Assembly (NCBI GenBank): GCA_949372635.1
Contig: CASIAB010000009.1
Location: 185,952 to 249,951 of the forward strand
Source of the DNA: an uncultured Pseudomonadales bacterium
GTDB taxonomy: Bacteria > Pseudomonadota > Gammaproteobacteria > Pseudomonadales > Pseudohongiellaceae
Direction: 5' to 3'
DNA: 64,000 nucleotides
Positions 56,196 through 64,000 of the stretch are shown here, piece after piece (position 1 is the first letter of the stretch; every line of letters starts with the position of its first letter). Under the pieces are notes generated by a model. The model was not told the origin of the DNA, made no database searches, and saw only the letters and a list, made by a program, of their open reading frames with translations. A program made the translations under genes and the position numbers.

Positions 56196-58166
56196 ATGCC
56201 AACTACCCGCGGCACCCTCCAAAAAGTGTACATACAGCTAATTGCCTCCTCAATCATCCTCTTATCAATAGCCACACTCAAACACTCTCAAGCCCAAGAT
56301 CAGGAATGGCGTACTTATGGCGGCGACTTGGCCAGCACCCGCTATTCTCCTCTGGACAAAATCAACGGTGATAACTTCAACCAGTTAGAGCTAGCTTGGG
56401 AATTCGACACAAGTAACTTTGGCCCTAATCCAGAATTCAATTTTCAATCAACACCCTTAATGGTCAATCGAACCATCTATACCACTGCTGGAAACAGGCG
56501 ATCAGTTGTTGCCTTGGATGCGCAGACTGGAGAAATTCTCTGGATGTCCCGTCTCGATGAAGGAGAGCGCGCGTCGAACGCTCCCCGCCGGCTGTCAGGT
56601 CGCGGACTGGCATGGTGGGATGATGGCAGCGACAAGGGACGCATCATCTATGTGACACCCGGCTACCAGATGATTGCGCTTGATGCGGTGAGCGGAGAAC
56701 GCATCGAAAACTTTGGAATTGATGGCATTGTAGATTTAAAACAAGAGTTCGATCAGGACTTGAACCTCATAACAGGTGAAGTAGGACTCCATGCCGCACC
56801 TATTGTTGCCAATGGCGTTATCGTTATCGGTTCGGCGTTTCGTGCTGGCAGGATGCCAACTAGCCGGGAAAAACCGAAAGGTCATGTTCGCGGCTATGAT
56901 GCCCGCACTGGAAATCGACTTTGGATTTTTCACAGTATTCCTCAGGCCGATGAATATGGTAATGACACCTGGCTGAACAATTCTTCGTCTTATACGGGTT
57001 ATGGCGGTGTCTGGGCGCAGATGACAATCGATGCTGCGCTTAATACGGTGTACCTGCCTACCGAAACCGCCACGGGAGATTCCTATGGCGGTCATCGACA
57101 CGGAGACAATCTCTTTACGAATAGCGTTGTGGCACTTGATCTTACAAGTGGTGAGCGGCAATGGCATTTTCAGACTACACATCATGATGTTTGGGATTGG
57201 GATATTCCCTCTGCGCCAATGCTTCTTGACCTGACTATTAATGGGCAAACCAGCGCTGCTCTGGTGCAAACAGTAAAACAGGGTTACACCTTTGTGTTCG
57301 ACCGGGTGACCGGAGAGCCTCTGTTTGATATTGAGGAAGTGCCGGTGCCTTCATCTGATGTTCCTGGTGAACGACTTTCCCCTACCCAGCCTATTCCTGT
57401 AAAACCTCCACCGTTCGCCCGCCAAGGACTCAGCGAAGATGAGCTAATTGATTTCACGCCGCAGCTGAAAGCGAAGGCACGAGAGATACTGTCGCAGTAC
57501 CGCTATGGCGACATATATATGCCTCCGTCTCTAGCGGAGGCTGAGGACGGTACTTTCGGCACACTCTTCATGCCCTCACAAACTGGTGGGGCCAACTGGC
57601 CCGGAGGCGCAGTCGATCCTGAAACCGGCATCATGTATATTTTTAGCAAGTCAGATGTGGGCCGAATGTCAATGAGCAGTCGTCCAGACCGTTCTGATAT
57701 GGACTATATTAATCTGCAATTGAGAACTGCGCCGCGATTGAGTGTCGACGGTTTGCCCTTAATCAAACCACCTTATGGACAGATCGTGGCACTGGACTTG
57801 AACGAGGGTGAAAAGCTTTGGGATGCTGTGCATGGTGAGACGCCTGATTCCATTCGCAATCATCCAGCACTTGCCGGCCTAGATATTCCCCCTACCGGAC
57901 AAGCGGGGCGTGTAGGTGTTCTGGTTACCAAAACACTCGTTATTGCCGGTGACGGCGGCCACTATACAAATGCTGATGGCGATCAGGAGGCCCTGCTACG
58001 TGCCTATGACAAACTTACCGGCAGACAACTAGGCAGCCTATCCATGCCAGCGCAACAGACTGGAAGCCCAATGACTTATGCGATCGACGGAGTGCAGTAC
58101 CTTGTTGTGGCGATCTCCGGTTCAGATGTGCCGGGACGATTAAGGGTTTACAGTTACGAGCCTTGA
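56196..58166 (+). CDS. PQQ-dependent dehydrogenase, secreted
   Basis: 656 residues. An uncleaved or cleaved N-terminal helix (LIASSIILLSIATL) exports it. The quinoprotein propeller starts WRTYGGDLASTRYSPLDKI; later blocks are GLHAAPIVANGVIVIGSAF and HFQTTHHDVWDWDIPSAP. It resembles glucose/alcohol dehydrogenases of the acidobacterial/gammaproteobacterial type. No cytochrome domain is attached, so it needs an external electron acceptor; the heme-copper protein upstream is a candidate. Substrate unknown; no pqq synthesis genes are in the window. Confidence 0.9.
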   Translation: MPTTRGTLQKVYIQLIASSIILLSIATLKHSQAQDQEWRTYGGDLASTRYSPLDKINGDNFNQLELAWEFDTSNFGPNPEFNFQSTPLMVNRTIYTTAGNRRSVVALDAQTGEILWMSRLDEGERASNAPRRLSGRGLAWWDDGSDKGRIIYVTPGYQMIALDAVSGERIENFGIDGIVDLKQEFDQDLNLITGEVGLHAAPIVANGVIVIGSAFRAGRMPTSREKPKGHVRGYDARTGNRLWIFHSIPQADEYGNDTWLNNSSSYTGYGGVWAQMTIDAALNTVYLPTETATGDSYGGHRHGDNLFTNSVVALDLTSGERQWHFQTTHHDVWDWDIPSAPMLLDLTINGQTSAALVQTVKQGYTFVFDRVTGEPLFDIEEVPVPSSDVPGERLSPTQPIPVKPPPFARQGLSEDELIDFTPQLKAKAREILSQYRYGDIYMPPSLAEAEDGTFGTLFMPSQTGGANWPGGAVDPETGIMYIFSKSDVGRMSMSSRPDRSDMDYINLQLRTAPRLSVDGLPLIKPPYGQIVALDLNEGEKLWDAVHGETPDSIRNHPALAGLDIPPTGQAGRVGVLVTKTLVIAGDGGHYTNADGDQEALLRAYDKLTGRQLGSLSMPAQQTGSPMTYAIDGVQYLVVAISGSDVPGRLRVYSYEP

Positions 58167-58220
58167 TCCACTAGTTTTTTGAGCGCACACCCACTGCTGC
58201 AAAATGTATCGAGATAGATA

Positions 58221-59027
58221 ATGAAGTTATTCACAGTAATGTCCTTACTTTGCTTTTTCATTACCGCTAACGCACAGGAGAATGCAACAGAAAAGAAGAA
58301 AGAATTGCGTATTCTGTCTGCGTATCACGGACTTGATCCCTTACCGCCACGAGCAACTCGATTGTGTGGAATGCCGCCTGCTGGTGGTCAGGATGGGATG
58401 CCCGTCACCTTTTCTGTGCAGATAAATAGCGCATCGGTTTCTGCAGCTGCCTTTGCAGTTGAAACCAGCTCTGGTGAAATTGTTACTCCACTGTGTGCAA
58501 CATTGCGACCTGCGATAGAGACGCTCGAGAAGCGCACGGTGCTTCTTATTGGACCTTTTAGTGTCGATGATTCACTGCCGCTCAGTGTTGAGATTGTAGA
58601 ACAACTCGAAGATGTCGATGGGAATTCACTGGTAGGTTTGAAAATTAAAAAGGTGACGCTCCTCGCAGCTGGACCCAGCCTCGTGCTTGCCGAGCGCTTT
58701 GCTCCCAATACTTCAGGGCTTGAGGGGGAATGTCCAATCGATACCGCACAAGCAGTTCAGCTAACCTGGGAAGGCGGGGTTACCGGGCCTCAGGGTGCCG
58801 CTCTTGCCGAGGCCCAGCGAACAGCTATATCGGTCCTTCTTGGTAACGGAGATTCCGTGTACCCAATTATGCTTGCAGATGATGATCCGGATAATCATGT
58901 CATTGCGTGTATCACCGAGACGAGTCCAGCGGTTTCGGTAAACGTAGTGGCGGGCTTCTTTCATGATCCTGGAGATGATGCTAATCCCGAAACCAGAATA
59001 GGGGTGATTTCAAGAATGAATGAGTAA
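58221..59027 (+). CDS. Secreted protein of unknown function
   Basis: 268 residues with a signal peptide (LLCFFITANA). Beta-rich sequence with five or six cysteines (RLCGMPP, PLCATLRP, GECPID, VIACITE), so disulfide bonds are likely. It has Ig-like spacing in the first half (MPVTFSVQINSASVSAAAFA). No family recognised. It lies 54 bases after the PQQ dehydrogenase and 87 before the LRR gene, in the same operon. It could be a substrate or a partner of the secreted enzymes. Confidence 0.65.
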   Translation: MKLFTVMSLLCFFITANAQENATEKKKELRILSAYHGLDPLPPRATRLCGMPPAGGQDGMPVTFSVQINSASVSAAAFAVETSSGEIVTPLCATLRPAIETLEKRTVLLIGPFSVDDSLPLSVEIVEQLEDVDGNSLVGLKIKKVTLLAAGPSLVLAERFAPNTSGLEGECPIDTAQAVQLTWEGGVTGPQGAALAEAQRTAISVLLGNGDSVYPIMLADDDPDNHVIACITETSPAVSVNVVAGFFHDPGDDANPETRIGVISRMNE

Positions 59028-59114
59028 TTTTTTCGAGATTGCTGCAATGTCTTGAAATAATTGAAATATGAAATGTAGGCAAGAACTAACTACGTCTATT
59101 AAAGGAACCTCAAT

Positions 59115-60179
59115 ATGAAACATCTTTCTGAGCAAATATATTTAATTGTACTGTCGCTTGTTCTTTGTTCCGGGGCCTGGGCACAGCAAATTTTGCAGCC
59201 CACTGACAATTGTCGAGATCATGCTGCCTCCGATATTGTTACTTTTGCCGATGCAGTTTTGGAAGGGGAGGTGCGCAAGGCTTTGTCACTCGGGCCACAA
59301 GAAACTCTAAGCTGCGGTCGAGCCGCGCAATTAGCAACGCTGCGTGCCCCCGGTGGAGGAGCGAGAAGATCGGTTTCAGGATCGCCTGAATGGGTTGGCC
59401 CGGGACACATATTTCATGACCTTTCCGGAATACAAAACCTCAAAGGTTTAACTAACCTTGCACTATCAAATCGAGGCCTATCCGACATAAGCCCTTTAGC
59501 TGAACTTACCGAATTGACACATTTGAACCTCCACACAAACTGGATTTCTGACATCAGCCCCTTTCGTGATTTGACCAAACTGGTTGATCTGCGTATCGCC
59601 GAAAACCCTTTAAGCGATATCAGCGCTCTGAGTAAGCTTACAGAATTGAGAGTACTTCGCATGCATCGTCACGGCGACTTCATAGGTGGGCAAAACCCTA
59701 GAACGCATATGGGTGCGACAGGATTGCTGTTTACAAATGCCGTTACCGATATTAGTCCTCTGGCGAAACTAACCAAGCTAGTGGATCTTAATATCCATAC
59801 TCAGGATATAAGCGACCTGACACCATTGAATGGTTTGACATCACTGATTGAACTGCGACTAGCGGCCAACTCGTTCACCGATCTCAGCCCATTGCGCGGA
59901 CTCAGCACTATCGAGTATCTAGAACTTACTGGCAATGACATAACCGACATAACGCCACTGAGTGGCTTGACAAACTTGATGCAGCTTGACCTTCGCTTCA
60001 ATCCTGATTTAACTATTATTCAACCGCTGTTTGAAAACCCGGGTATTGGGCCTGGAGATATCGTCGAGCTGAGACATACTAATGTGTCATGTACAGATCA
60101 GGCGCGGCTGGCAGAAAAAGGGGTGGAAGTTCGTACCGAATTGTTTTCTTCGTGCGCTACTGCTACCAGACAGAGATAA
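59115..60179 (+). CDS. Secreted leucine-rich-repeat protein (internalin-type)
   Basis: 354 residues with a signal peptide (LVLCSGAWAQ). Head CRDHAASDIVTFAD and the SCGRAAQL pair match its paralog at 52152-53453. About eight LRRs follow (LTHLNLHTNWISDISPFRDL and repeats), with the tail SCTDQARLAEKGVEV. A Gly/Arg-rich loop (PGGGARRSVSGSPEW) before the repeats is an oddity. It belongs to the PQQ/CapA/NHL/selenoprotein operon (50 bases to the next start). Confidence 0.87.
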   Translation: MKHLSEQIYLIVLSLVLCSGAWAQQILQPTDNCRDHAASDIVTFADAVLEGEVRKALSLGPQETLSCGRAAQLATLRAPGGGARRSVSGSPEWVGPGHIFHDLSGIQNLKGLTNLALSNRGLSDISPLAELTELTHLNLHTNWISDISPFRDLTKLVDLRIAENPLSDISALSKLTELRVLRMHRHGDFIGGQNPRTHMGATGLLFTNAVTDISPLAKLTKLVDLNIHTQDISDLTPLNGLTSLIELRLAANSFTDLSPLRGLSTIEYLELTGNDITDITPLSGLTNLMQLDLRFNPDLTIIQPLFENPGIGPGDIVELRHTNVSCTDQARLAEKGVEVRTELFSSCATATRQR

Positions 60180-60229
60180 GACTAGACAAAGCAATTAACA
60201 GGTGCCTGAAATGGCGCCCCGGGAACTTT

Positions 60230-61699
60230 ATGAAGGCTAAAAAATTACAGAGACGGCCAGGTCGAGTCGCACCGCATTTAGTTACACTTATTCTCGCAGT
60301 ATCGAGTGGCCTTTCAATCAATCTGTCAGCTCAGACCGATTTGCCGCCGCTTGCCGATAGAGATCGGGCAATGACCATGCCGGGAGAATTCGTTTTCGCA
60401 AGTGTTGGTGACTTGATGATACGCCGCCCCGCATCTCAGCTCGCCGACCCTGAAGTGCAGGCAGTTTTTGACTTGATAAGAAATGCCGATCTTGCAGTGG
60501 CAAACATGGAAGGCGAATTGGCGAATCTGCGAGAATTCGATGGCCCACTCAATAATTTTGTCGGTAGCCATAAGGTCGCAGCAGATCTCAAATTGATGGG
60601 GTTCGACATGGTCAATCGCGCCCAGAACCATCTCCTTGATTCTGAGTTCGAGGGCATGTTTTCAACGAACGCTTTGCTGGACGAAGCAGGCATTATTCAT
60701 GCGGGCAGCGGGAGAAACCTACAAGAAGCGGCCGCACCGGCTTTTCTCGAATTGGCAAAGGGGCGCGCAGCGTTGGTCGGCGCTCATGCCCCCATCTTTC
60801 CAGAACACTATCGACTTGCGGCAACATCTCGCAATGGAAATCTGGGAGGAAGACCAGGCCTCAACATGCTCAACTATAGAGAGACTATTTTAGTATCCCA
60901 GCAGCAGTACGATGCACTGCTGCAAGTTCGTCAGGGTTTCCTGGAATACCGAGACAACTATGACAATCCGCGCCCCCTAGCCAGTGCTTCGCCCGATACG
61001 GGTATAAGCATTCCTGCCTCGAGTTCCGGACGGAATGACCCCAAGTATCGAGTAGCTCGGGGCGATGAAATTCCAGGCACAGTTGCGTATACCTTGAATG
61101 GCAATGATGTGGATCGCATGCTCAGGAATATTCGCAATGCCCGCCAGCTAGGAGATTTCGTTACTGCCGCCGCTCACATTCATCAGAGTCAGTCGGTCGT
61201 GGAGTTTCAGCATTTGAGCACGCGCCCGCCGGAGTTCTATGTGGATCTGGCTCACAAGGCTATCGATGCAGGGGCCGATGCGTTTGTTGGCACGGGAGTG
61301 CAAACACTACGCGGCATTGAGATATACGAAGGTAAACCCATTTTCTACGGCTTGGGTGAATTTTTTCGCGAAGCACAGTGGGAGCTGGAGCTGGTTGTCG
61401 GTGCTGCTGACGCAGATCCACAAAGAAGAATGCAGCAGTTCTCCAGAAATTTTGGCGGTTCCACTCAGTCTTTGGAAAGCGTGGTTGCAACGAGCCATTA
61501 TGACGACGGTGTCCTAAAGGAGGTGCGGCTTTACCCGATAGAGCTAGGGATAAATGGTCCTGACTCAAAGCTTGGTATTCCGCGCATTGCCAATGAGAGT
61601 CATGCCCAACTAATTCTGGAACGTGTTGCGCGCTTGTCGGATCAATGGGGAACTATCATCGAAGTCGAAGGAAGTGTAGGTGTAATACGTGTGCAATAA
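60230..61699 (+). CDS. CapA family metallophosphatase-like protein
   Basis: 489 residues from ATG 60230 (GGGAAC upstream). A signal peptide or anchor (HLVTLILAVSSGLSI) precedes a CapA/PgsA-like calcineurin-fold domain: FASVGDLMIRR (metal), VANMEGELAN, NRAQNHLLDSEFEGM (the NNH metal motif appears as QNH), and AAHIHQSQSVVEF for the final His motif. Changes at QNH leave metal binding uncertain. CapA proteins are linked to poly-gamma-glutamate or other exopolymers, but no synthase is near. Confidence 0.8.
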   Translation: MKAKKLQRRPGRVAPHLVTLILAVSSGLSINLSAQTDLPPLADRDRAMTMPGEFVFASVGDLMIRRPASQLADPEVQAVFDLIRNADLAVANMEGELANLREFDGPLNNFVGSHKVAADLKLMGFDMVNRAQNHLLDSEFEGMFSTNALLDEAGIIHAGSGRNLQEAAAPAFLELAKGRAALVGAHAPIFPEHYRLAATSRNGNLGGRPGLNMLNYRETILVSQQQYDALLQVRQGFLEYRDNYDNPRPLASASPDTGISIPASSSGRNDPKYRVARGDEIPGTVAYTLNGNDVDRMLRNIRNARQLGDFVTAAAHIHQSQSVVEFQHLSTRPPEFYVDLAHKAIDAGADAFVGTGVQTLRGIEIYEGKPIFYGLGEFFREAQWELELVVGAADADPQRRMQQFSRNFGGSTQSLESVVATSHYDDGVLKEVRLYPIELGINGPDSKLGIPRIANESHAQLILERVARLSDQWGTIIEVEGSVGVIRVQ

Positions 61700-61736
61700 T
61701 ACAGCCTCTTATCAGCGTGAACCGAGCATTTCAATT

Positions 61737-62786
61737 ATGCCAAAACTGAACCATTCCCAAGTCCATCAGATAGTAGCGGTTATATTTTTGCTGTTTTCTT
61801 CTGTTACTGCATTCTCTCAGGTCACGGATGCCCGTTTCACCCCCAGCGATGACTACAGCATCGACGAGTCTTTCTTCAAACTGCCACCGGGAAGGTCAGT
61901 CGGTGCCACCTCCGGCCTGGGAATTCACTCGGATGGTTCGACTTTCTGGGTCTTTGATCGCTGCGGTGCCCAAGATTGCCGAGGTTCAGATCTTGCCCCA
62001 ATTATGAAATTCGATCGGGAGGGCAATCATCTTCTCAGTTTCGGTGAAGACCTGTTTCAGCGTCCTCATGGATTGTATGTAGACAGAGATGGCAATGTTT
62101 GGGTAACCGATGATGTTGGCTCACGTGACATCGATACTGTTAGCGAAGCCAAGGGTCATCAGGTCTTCAAGTTCAGTCCTGAAGGCGAATTGCTCATGAC
62201 CCTGGGTAGTCCCGGTATTGCAGGCGATGGCCCAGACACATTCAATATGCCATCGGCCGTAGTCGTTGCGCCCAATGGCGACATCTTTGTCGGTGACGGA
62301 CATGGCCCTAGATCAAACGCTCGCATCGTGAAGTTTGACTCCCATGGCGACTATCTCATGACTTGGGGATCATTTGGCGAGGGTTCGCATCAATTCCATA
62401 CGCCTCATGCGCTAGCTATGGACTCCGCTGGCAGATTATTTGTTGGTGATCGTGGTAACGATCGAGTGCTTATTTTTGATCAGTCGGGCAACTTTCTCGA
62501 CGAGTGGAAACAATTCGGTCGACCCAGCGGAATGTTCATCGATGACAATGACCTGCTGTATGTCGCCGATTCCTCATCTTCAAACACAGCACAATCTAAT
62601 CCCGGTTTTGAAGAAGGTATTCGCGTCGGGAATGTGAGAGATGGCAGTGTGATGTTGTTTATTCAGGACCCCGATGCGAGCGGAAGTCAGGAGGGTGTGA
62701 TTGCTGATGGTGATGGAAATATCTATGGCTCACTTACAGCAGGCATGGCTTTGCGGAAATATTCACAATCAAAGGGATCAGAGTAA
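61737..62786 (+). CDS. Secreted NHL-repeat protein, PAL-like
   Basis: 349 residues from ATG 61737. Signal peptide (VAVIFLLFSSVTAFSQ). Six-bladed NHL propeller. The blades GNVWVTDDVG, GHQVFKFSPEG, NARIVKFDSHGDYLMTWGSF and FHTPHALAMDSAGRLFVGDR strongly resemble peptidyl-alpha-hydroxyglycine amidating lyase. Two of the three zinc histidines of that enzyme seem present (GHQVF and TPHALA), while the third position reads RPSGM. It may be a lyase with altered metal site or an unrelated binding propeller. It lies downstream of the PHM-like gene, which is why the pairing is notable. Confidence 0.78.
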   Translation: MPKLNHSQVHQIVAVIFLLFSSVTAFSQVTDARFTPSDDYSIDESFFKLPPGRSVGATSGLGIHSDGSTFWVFDRCGAQDCRGSDLAPIMKFDREGNHLLSFGEDLFQRPHGLYVDRDGNVWVTDDVGSRDIDTVSEAKGHQVFKFSPEGELLMTLGSPGIAGDGPDTFNMPSAVVVAPNGDIFVGDGHGPRSNARIVKFDSHGDYLMTWGSFGEGSHQFHTPHALAMDSAGRLFVGDRGNDRVLIFDQSGNFLDEWKQFGRPSGMFIDDNDLLYVADSSSSNTAQSNPGFEEGIRVGNVRDGSVMLFIQDPDASGSQEGVIADGDGNIYGSLTAGMALRKYSQSKGSE

Positions 62787-62815
62787 TTTGATTGCTAAAA
62801 ACTAGAGGACGGATT

Positions 62816-63949
62816 ATGAAAATACAAATTAGAACAACAATACTGGCGGCCCTTCTGCTCGGGTTCTCGACAGTAGCGGCAGCACAATCCAGGGAAGCAA
62901 TTGATGTTGCGTCTCTCGGTCCCCAGATAGGTGAGCGGGTGCCGGATTTCAACCTGCCAGATCAATCCGGACAGGTCCACAACTTGGATTCAATCATGGG
63001 ACCAAACGGAGTGATGCTAGTGTTTTTCCGTTCGGCAGACTGGTGACCCTACTGTAAATCGCAACTCGTGGAGTTGCAGGACCGGTCGCAAGAACTGAAG
63101 AATTCAGGAATTAGTATCGCAGCAATAAGCTACGACTCGAAGGAAATTCTGGCCGACTTCGCCAACAGGCGCGGCATTACTTTCCCACTACTTTCCGATG
63201 ACGACTCATCGGTAATCAGAGCATTTGGTATATACAACACGGTGGCAGAGGAAGGTGTGGGCCCCAACCGCGACGACCCGGAAATAGCTGCCGACTATGC
63301 CAGATATGTATCTGCGCTTGGTACTGCTCCGGTAATCATAGGCACTCCCTACCCTGGTACCTTCATGCTCGATGCAAGAGGTCGAGTCGGCTCGCGCTTC
63401 TTCGAGGAGTTTTACGCAGAACGCAACACCACATCGAACGTAATGTTAAAGCTTGGCATCGGGCTTTCGCCCATCGCTGCGGTGCAAGGAGAGACCGCTC
63501 AACTGAAGTTCACCGCCTACCCCAGTAACCCGGTAGTGACTGTTGGTACCAGGTTTTCTCTGGCAGTCGATGTCGAACCTGGTCCGGACATGCATGTGTA
63601 CGCACCCGGTGCCGACGCTATGGGATATCGTGTAATCGGACTCAGGCTTGCTCCCACTGAGCACGTTCACTTCGAGCCAGTGGAATTTCCAGATTCCGAA
63701 ATCTATCACTTCGAGCCGCTGGACGAATACGTTCCAGTGTATCAACAACCTTTCACAATACTGCAGGAAGCCGTAGTGGATGCATCGCAGGAGGCGCGAG
63801 CTTCGCTCCTCGAACTGGATGCGCTAACAATCTCTGGCTCACTCGATTACCAGGCCTGTGATGATGCTATCTGCTACAACCCAGTCTCGATTCCGGTTTC
63901 CTTCACCCTCGACCTGGAGCTTCTCGATAGACAGCGGGCGAATCGATAA
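62816..63949 (+). CDS. Selenoprotein: redoxin with UxxC, fused to DsbD-alpha-like domain
   Basis: 377 residues if the in-frame TGA at 63044-63046 is read as selenocysteine (residue 77). Signal peptide 1-23 (LLLGFSTVAAAQ). An AhpC/TSA-like domain (about 34-185) has FFRSADW then Sec77-Pro-Tyr-Cys80, where relatives have CPYC. The frame continues unbroken for over 300 codons. The C-terminal part (about 225-372) resembles the N-terminal domain of DsbD, with the redox pair CDDAIC (348 and 353). It probably works in periplasmic thiol or peroxide chemistry. A hairpin of SECIS type follows the TGA. If no Sec machinery exists, the TGA would be a nonsense mutation. Confidence 0.85.
63044..63077 (+). 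promoter_or_regulatory. Bacterial SECIS element
   Basis: After the UGA (63044-63046) come 14 bases, then GCAACTC (63061-63067), loop GTG (63068-63070), and GAGTTGC (63071-63077), a perfect 7-bp stem. The G at the first loop position and the 21-base distance to UGA agree with the general rules for SelB-binding hairpins (loop G 16-37 bases after UGA). Because it is inside the coding sequence, its bases must also encode the protein (SQLVELQ). Confidence 0.75.
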
Positions 63950-64000
63950 ATAGGAGAGTGACTACGTTTTTTTGATAATCGTGGTCTATTCCTTCTTCTC

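Noticed and set aside
1..64000. CRISPR arrays, transposases, integrases, tRNA or rRNA genes
   Set aside because: Intergenic regions were read for repeats and cloverleaf or spacer patterns; none was found.

Overview
The window reads as a chromosomal stretch of a Gram-negative gammaproteobacterium, probably marine and heterotrophic (inference). The grounds are the divergent uvrA/ssb pair, YaiI-, DUF2333- and DUF2937-type genes, TolC/MacAB-type export genes, many Sec and lipoprotein signal peptides, and a taste for secreted beta-propeller and PQQ enzymes. No rRNA, tRNA, CRISPR array, integrase or transposase gene was found. Coding density is high and G+C looks close to one half by eye.

Layout. 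0-13 kb: a tRNA-binding protein, a secreted protein of unknown role, an ACT protein, a penicillin-acylase-family hydrolase, a secreted phosphatase-like protein, a three-domain redoxin/cytochrome c/copper-monooxygenase-like protein, an SMP-30 lactonase, ferrochelatase, and kynureninase overlapping a secreted alpha/beta hydrolase. 13-17 kb: a decayed outer-membrane-barrel remnant, then a three-subunit periplasmic molybdenum hydroxylase. 18-31 kb: a secreted M14-type deacylase, uvrA and ssb, an RmlD-like reductase, moeA, DUF2333, DUF2937, a SulP transporter, a YaiI protein and an oxidoreductase. 31-34 kb: a TAXI-type TRAP transporter. 34-45.7 kb, all on the minus strand: an unusual set of ABC-2 exporter, twin-PDZ lipoprotein, two FG-GAP propeller proteins, a small membrane protein and a coiled-coil protein, behind an M16 protease and a coiled-coil membrane protein. 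46-52 kb: a TolC/MFP/MacB-type export operon. 52-54.5 kb: a leucine-rich-repeat protein and a GH43-like propeller protein on the minus strand. 54.7-64 kb: a plus-strand secreted redox cluster.

The two most interesting regions are the last redox cluster and the ABC/PDZ/FG-GAP operon. In the redox cluster a cytochrome c domain is fused to a PHM-like copper monooxygenase with all six copper-ligand positions present. It is followed by a PQQ dehydrogenase, a secreted protein of unknown role, an LRR protein, a CapA-like phosphoesterase, an NHL protein resembling peptidyl-hydroxyglycine lyase, and a selenoprotein. The selenoprotein has an in-frame UGA in a UxxC motif, a well-placed bacterial SECIS hairpin, and a DsbD-alpha-like C-terminal domain. 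A plausible reading is periplasmic electron flow from PQQ dehydrogenase through heme c to a type II copper oxygenase, with a selenium-dependent thiol partner.

Caution: moeA, the DUF2333 gene, SulP (three times), the oxidoreductase, the coiled-coil gene (three times) and the GH43-like gene each carry single-base frame breaks, nearly all +1 and several in short homopolymers. Removing the extra base (or adding the missing one) restores a full-length protein each time. This looks more like sequence or assembly error than natural decay.
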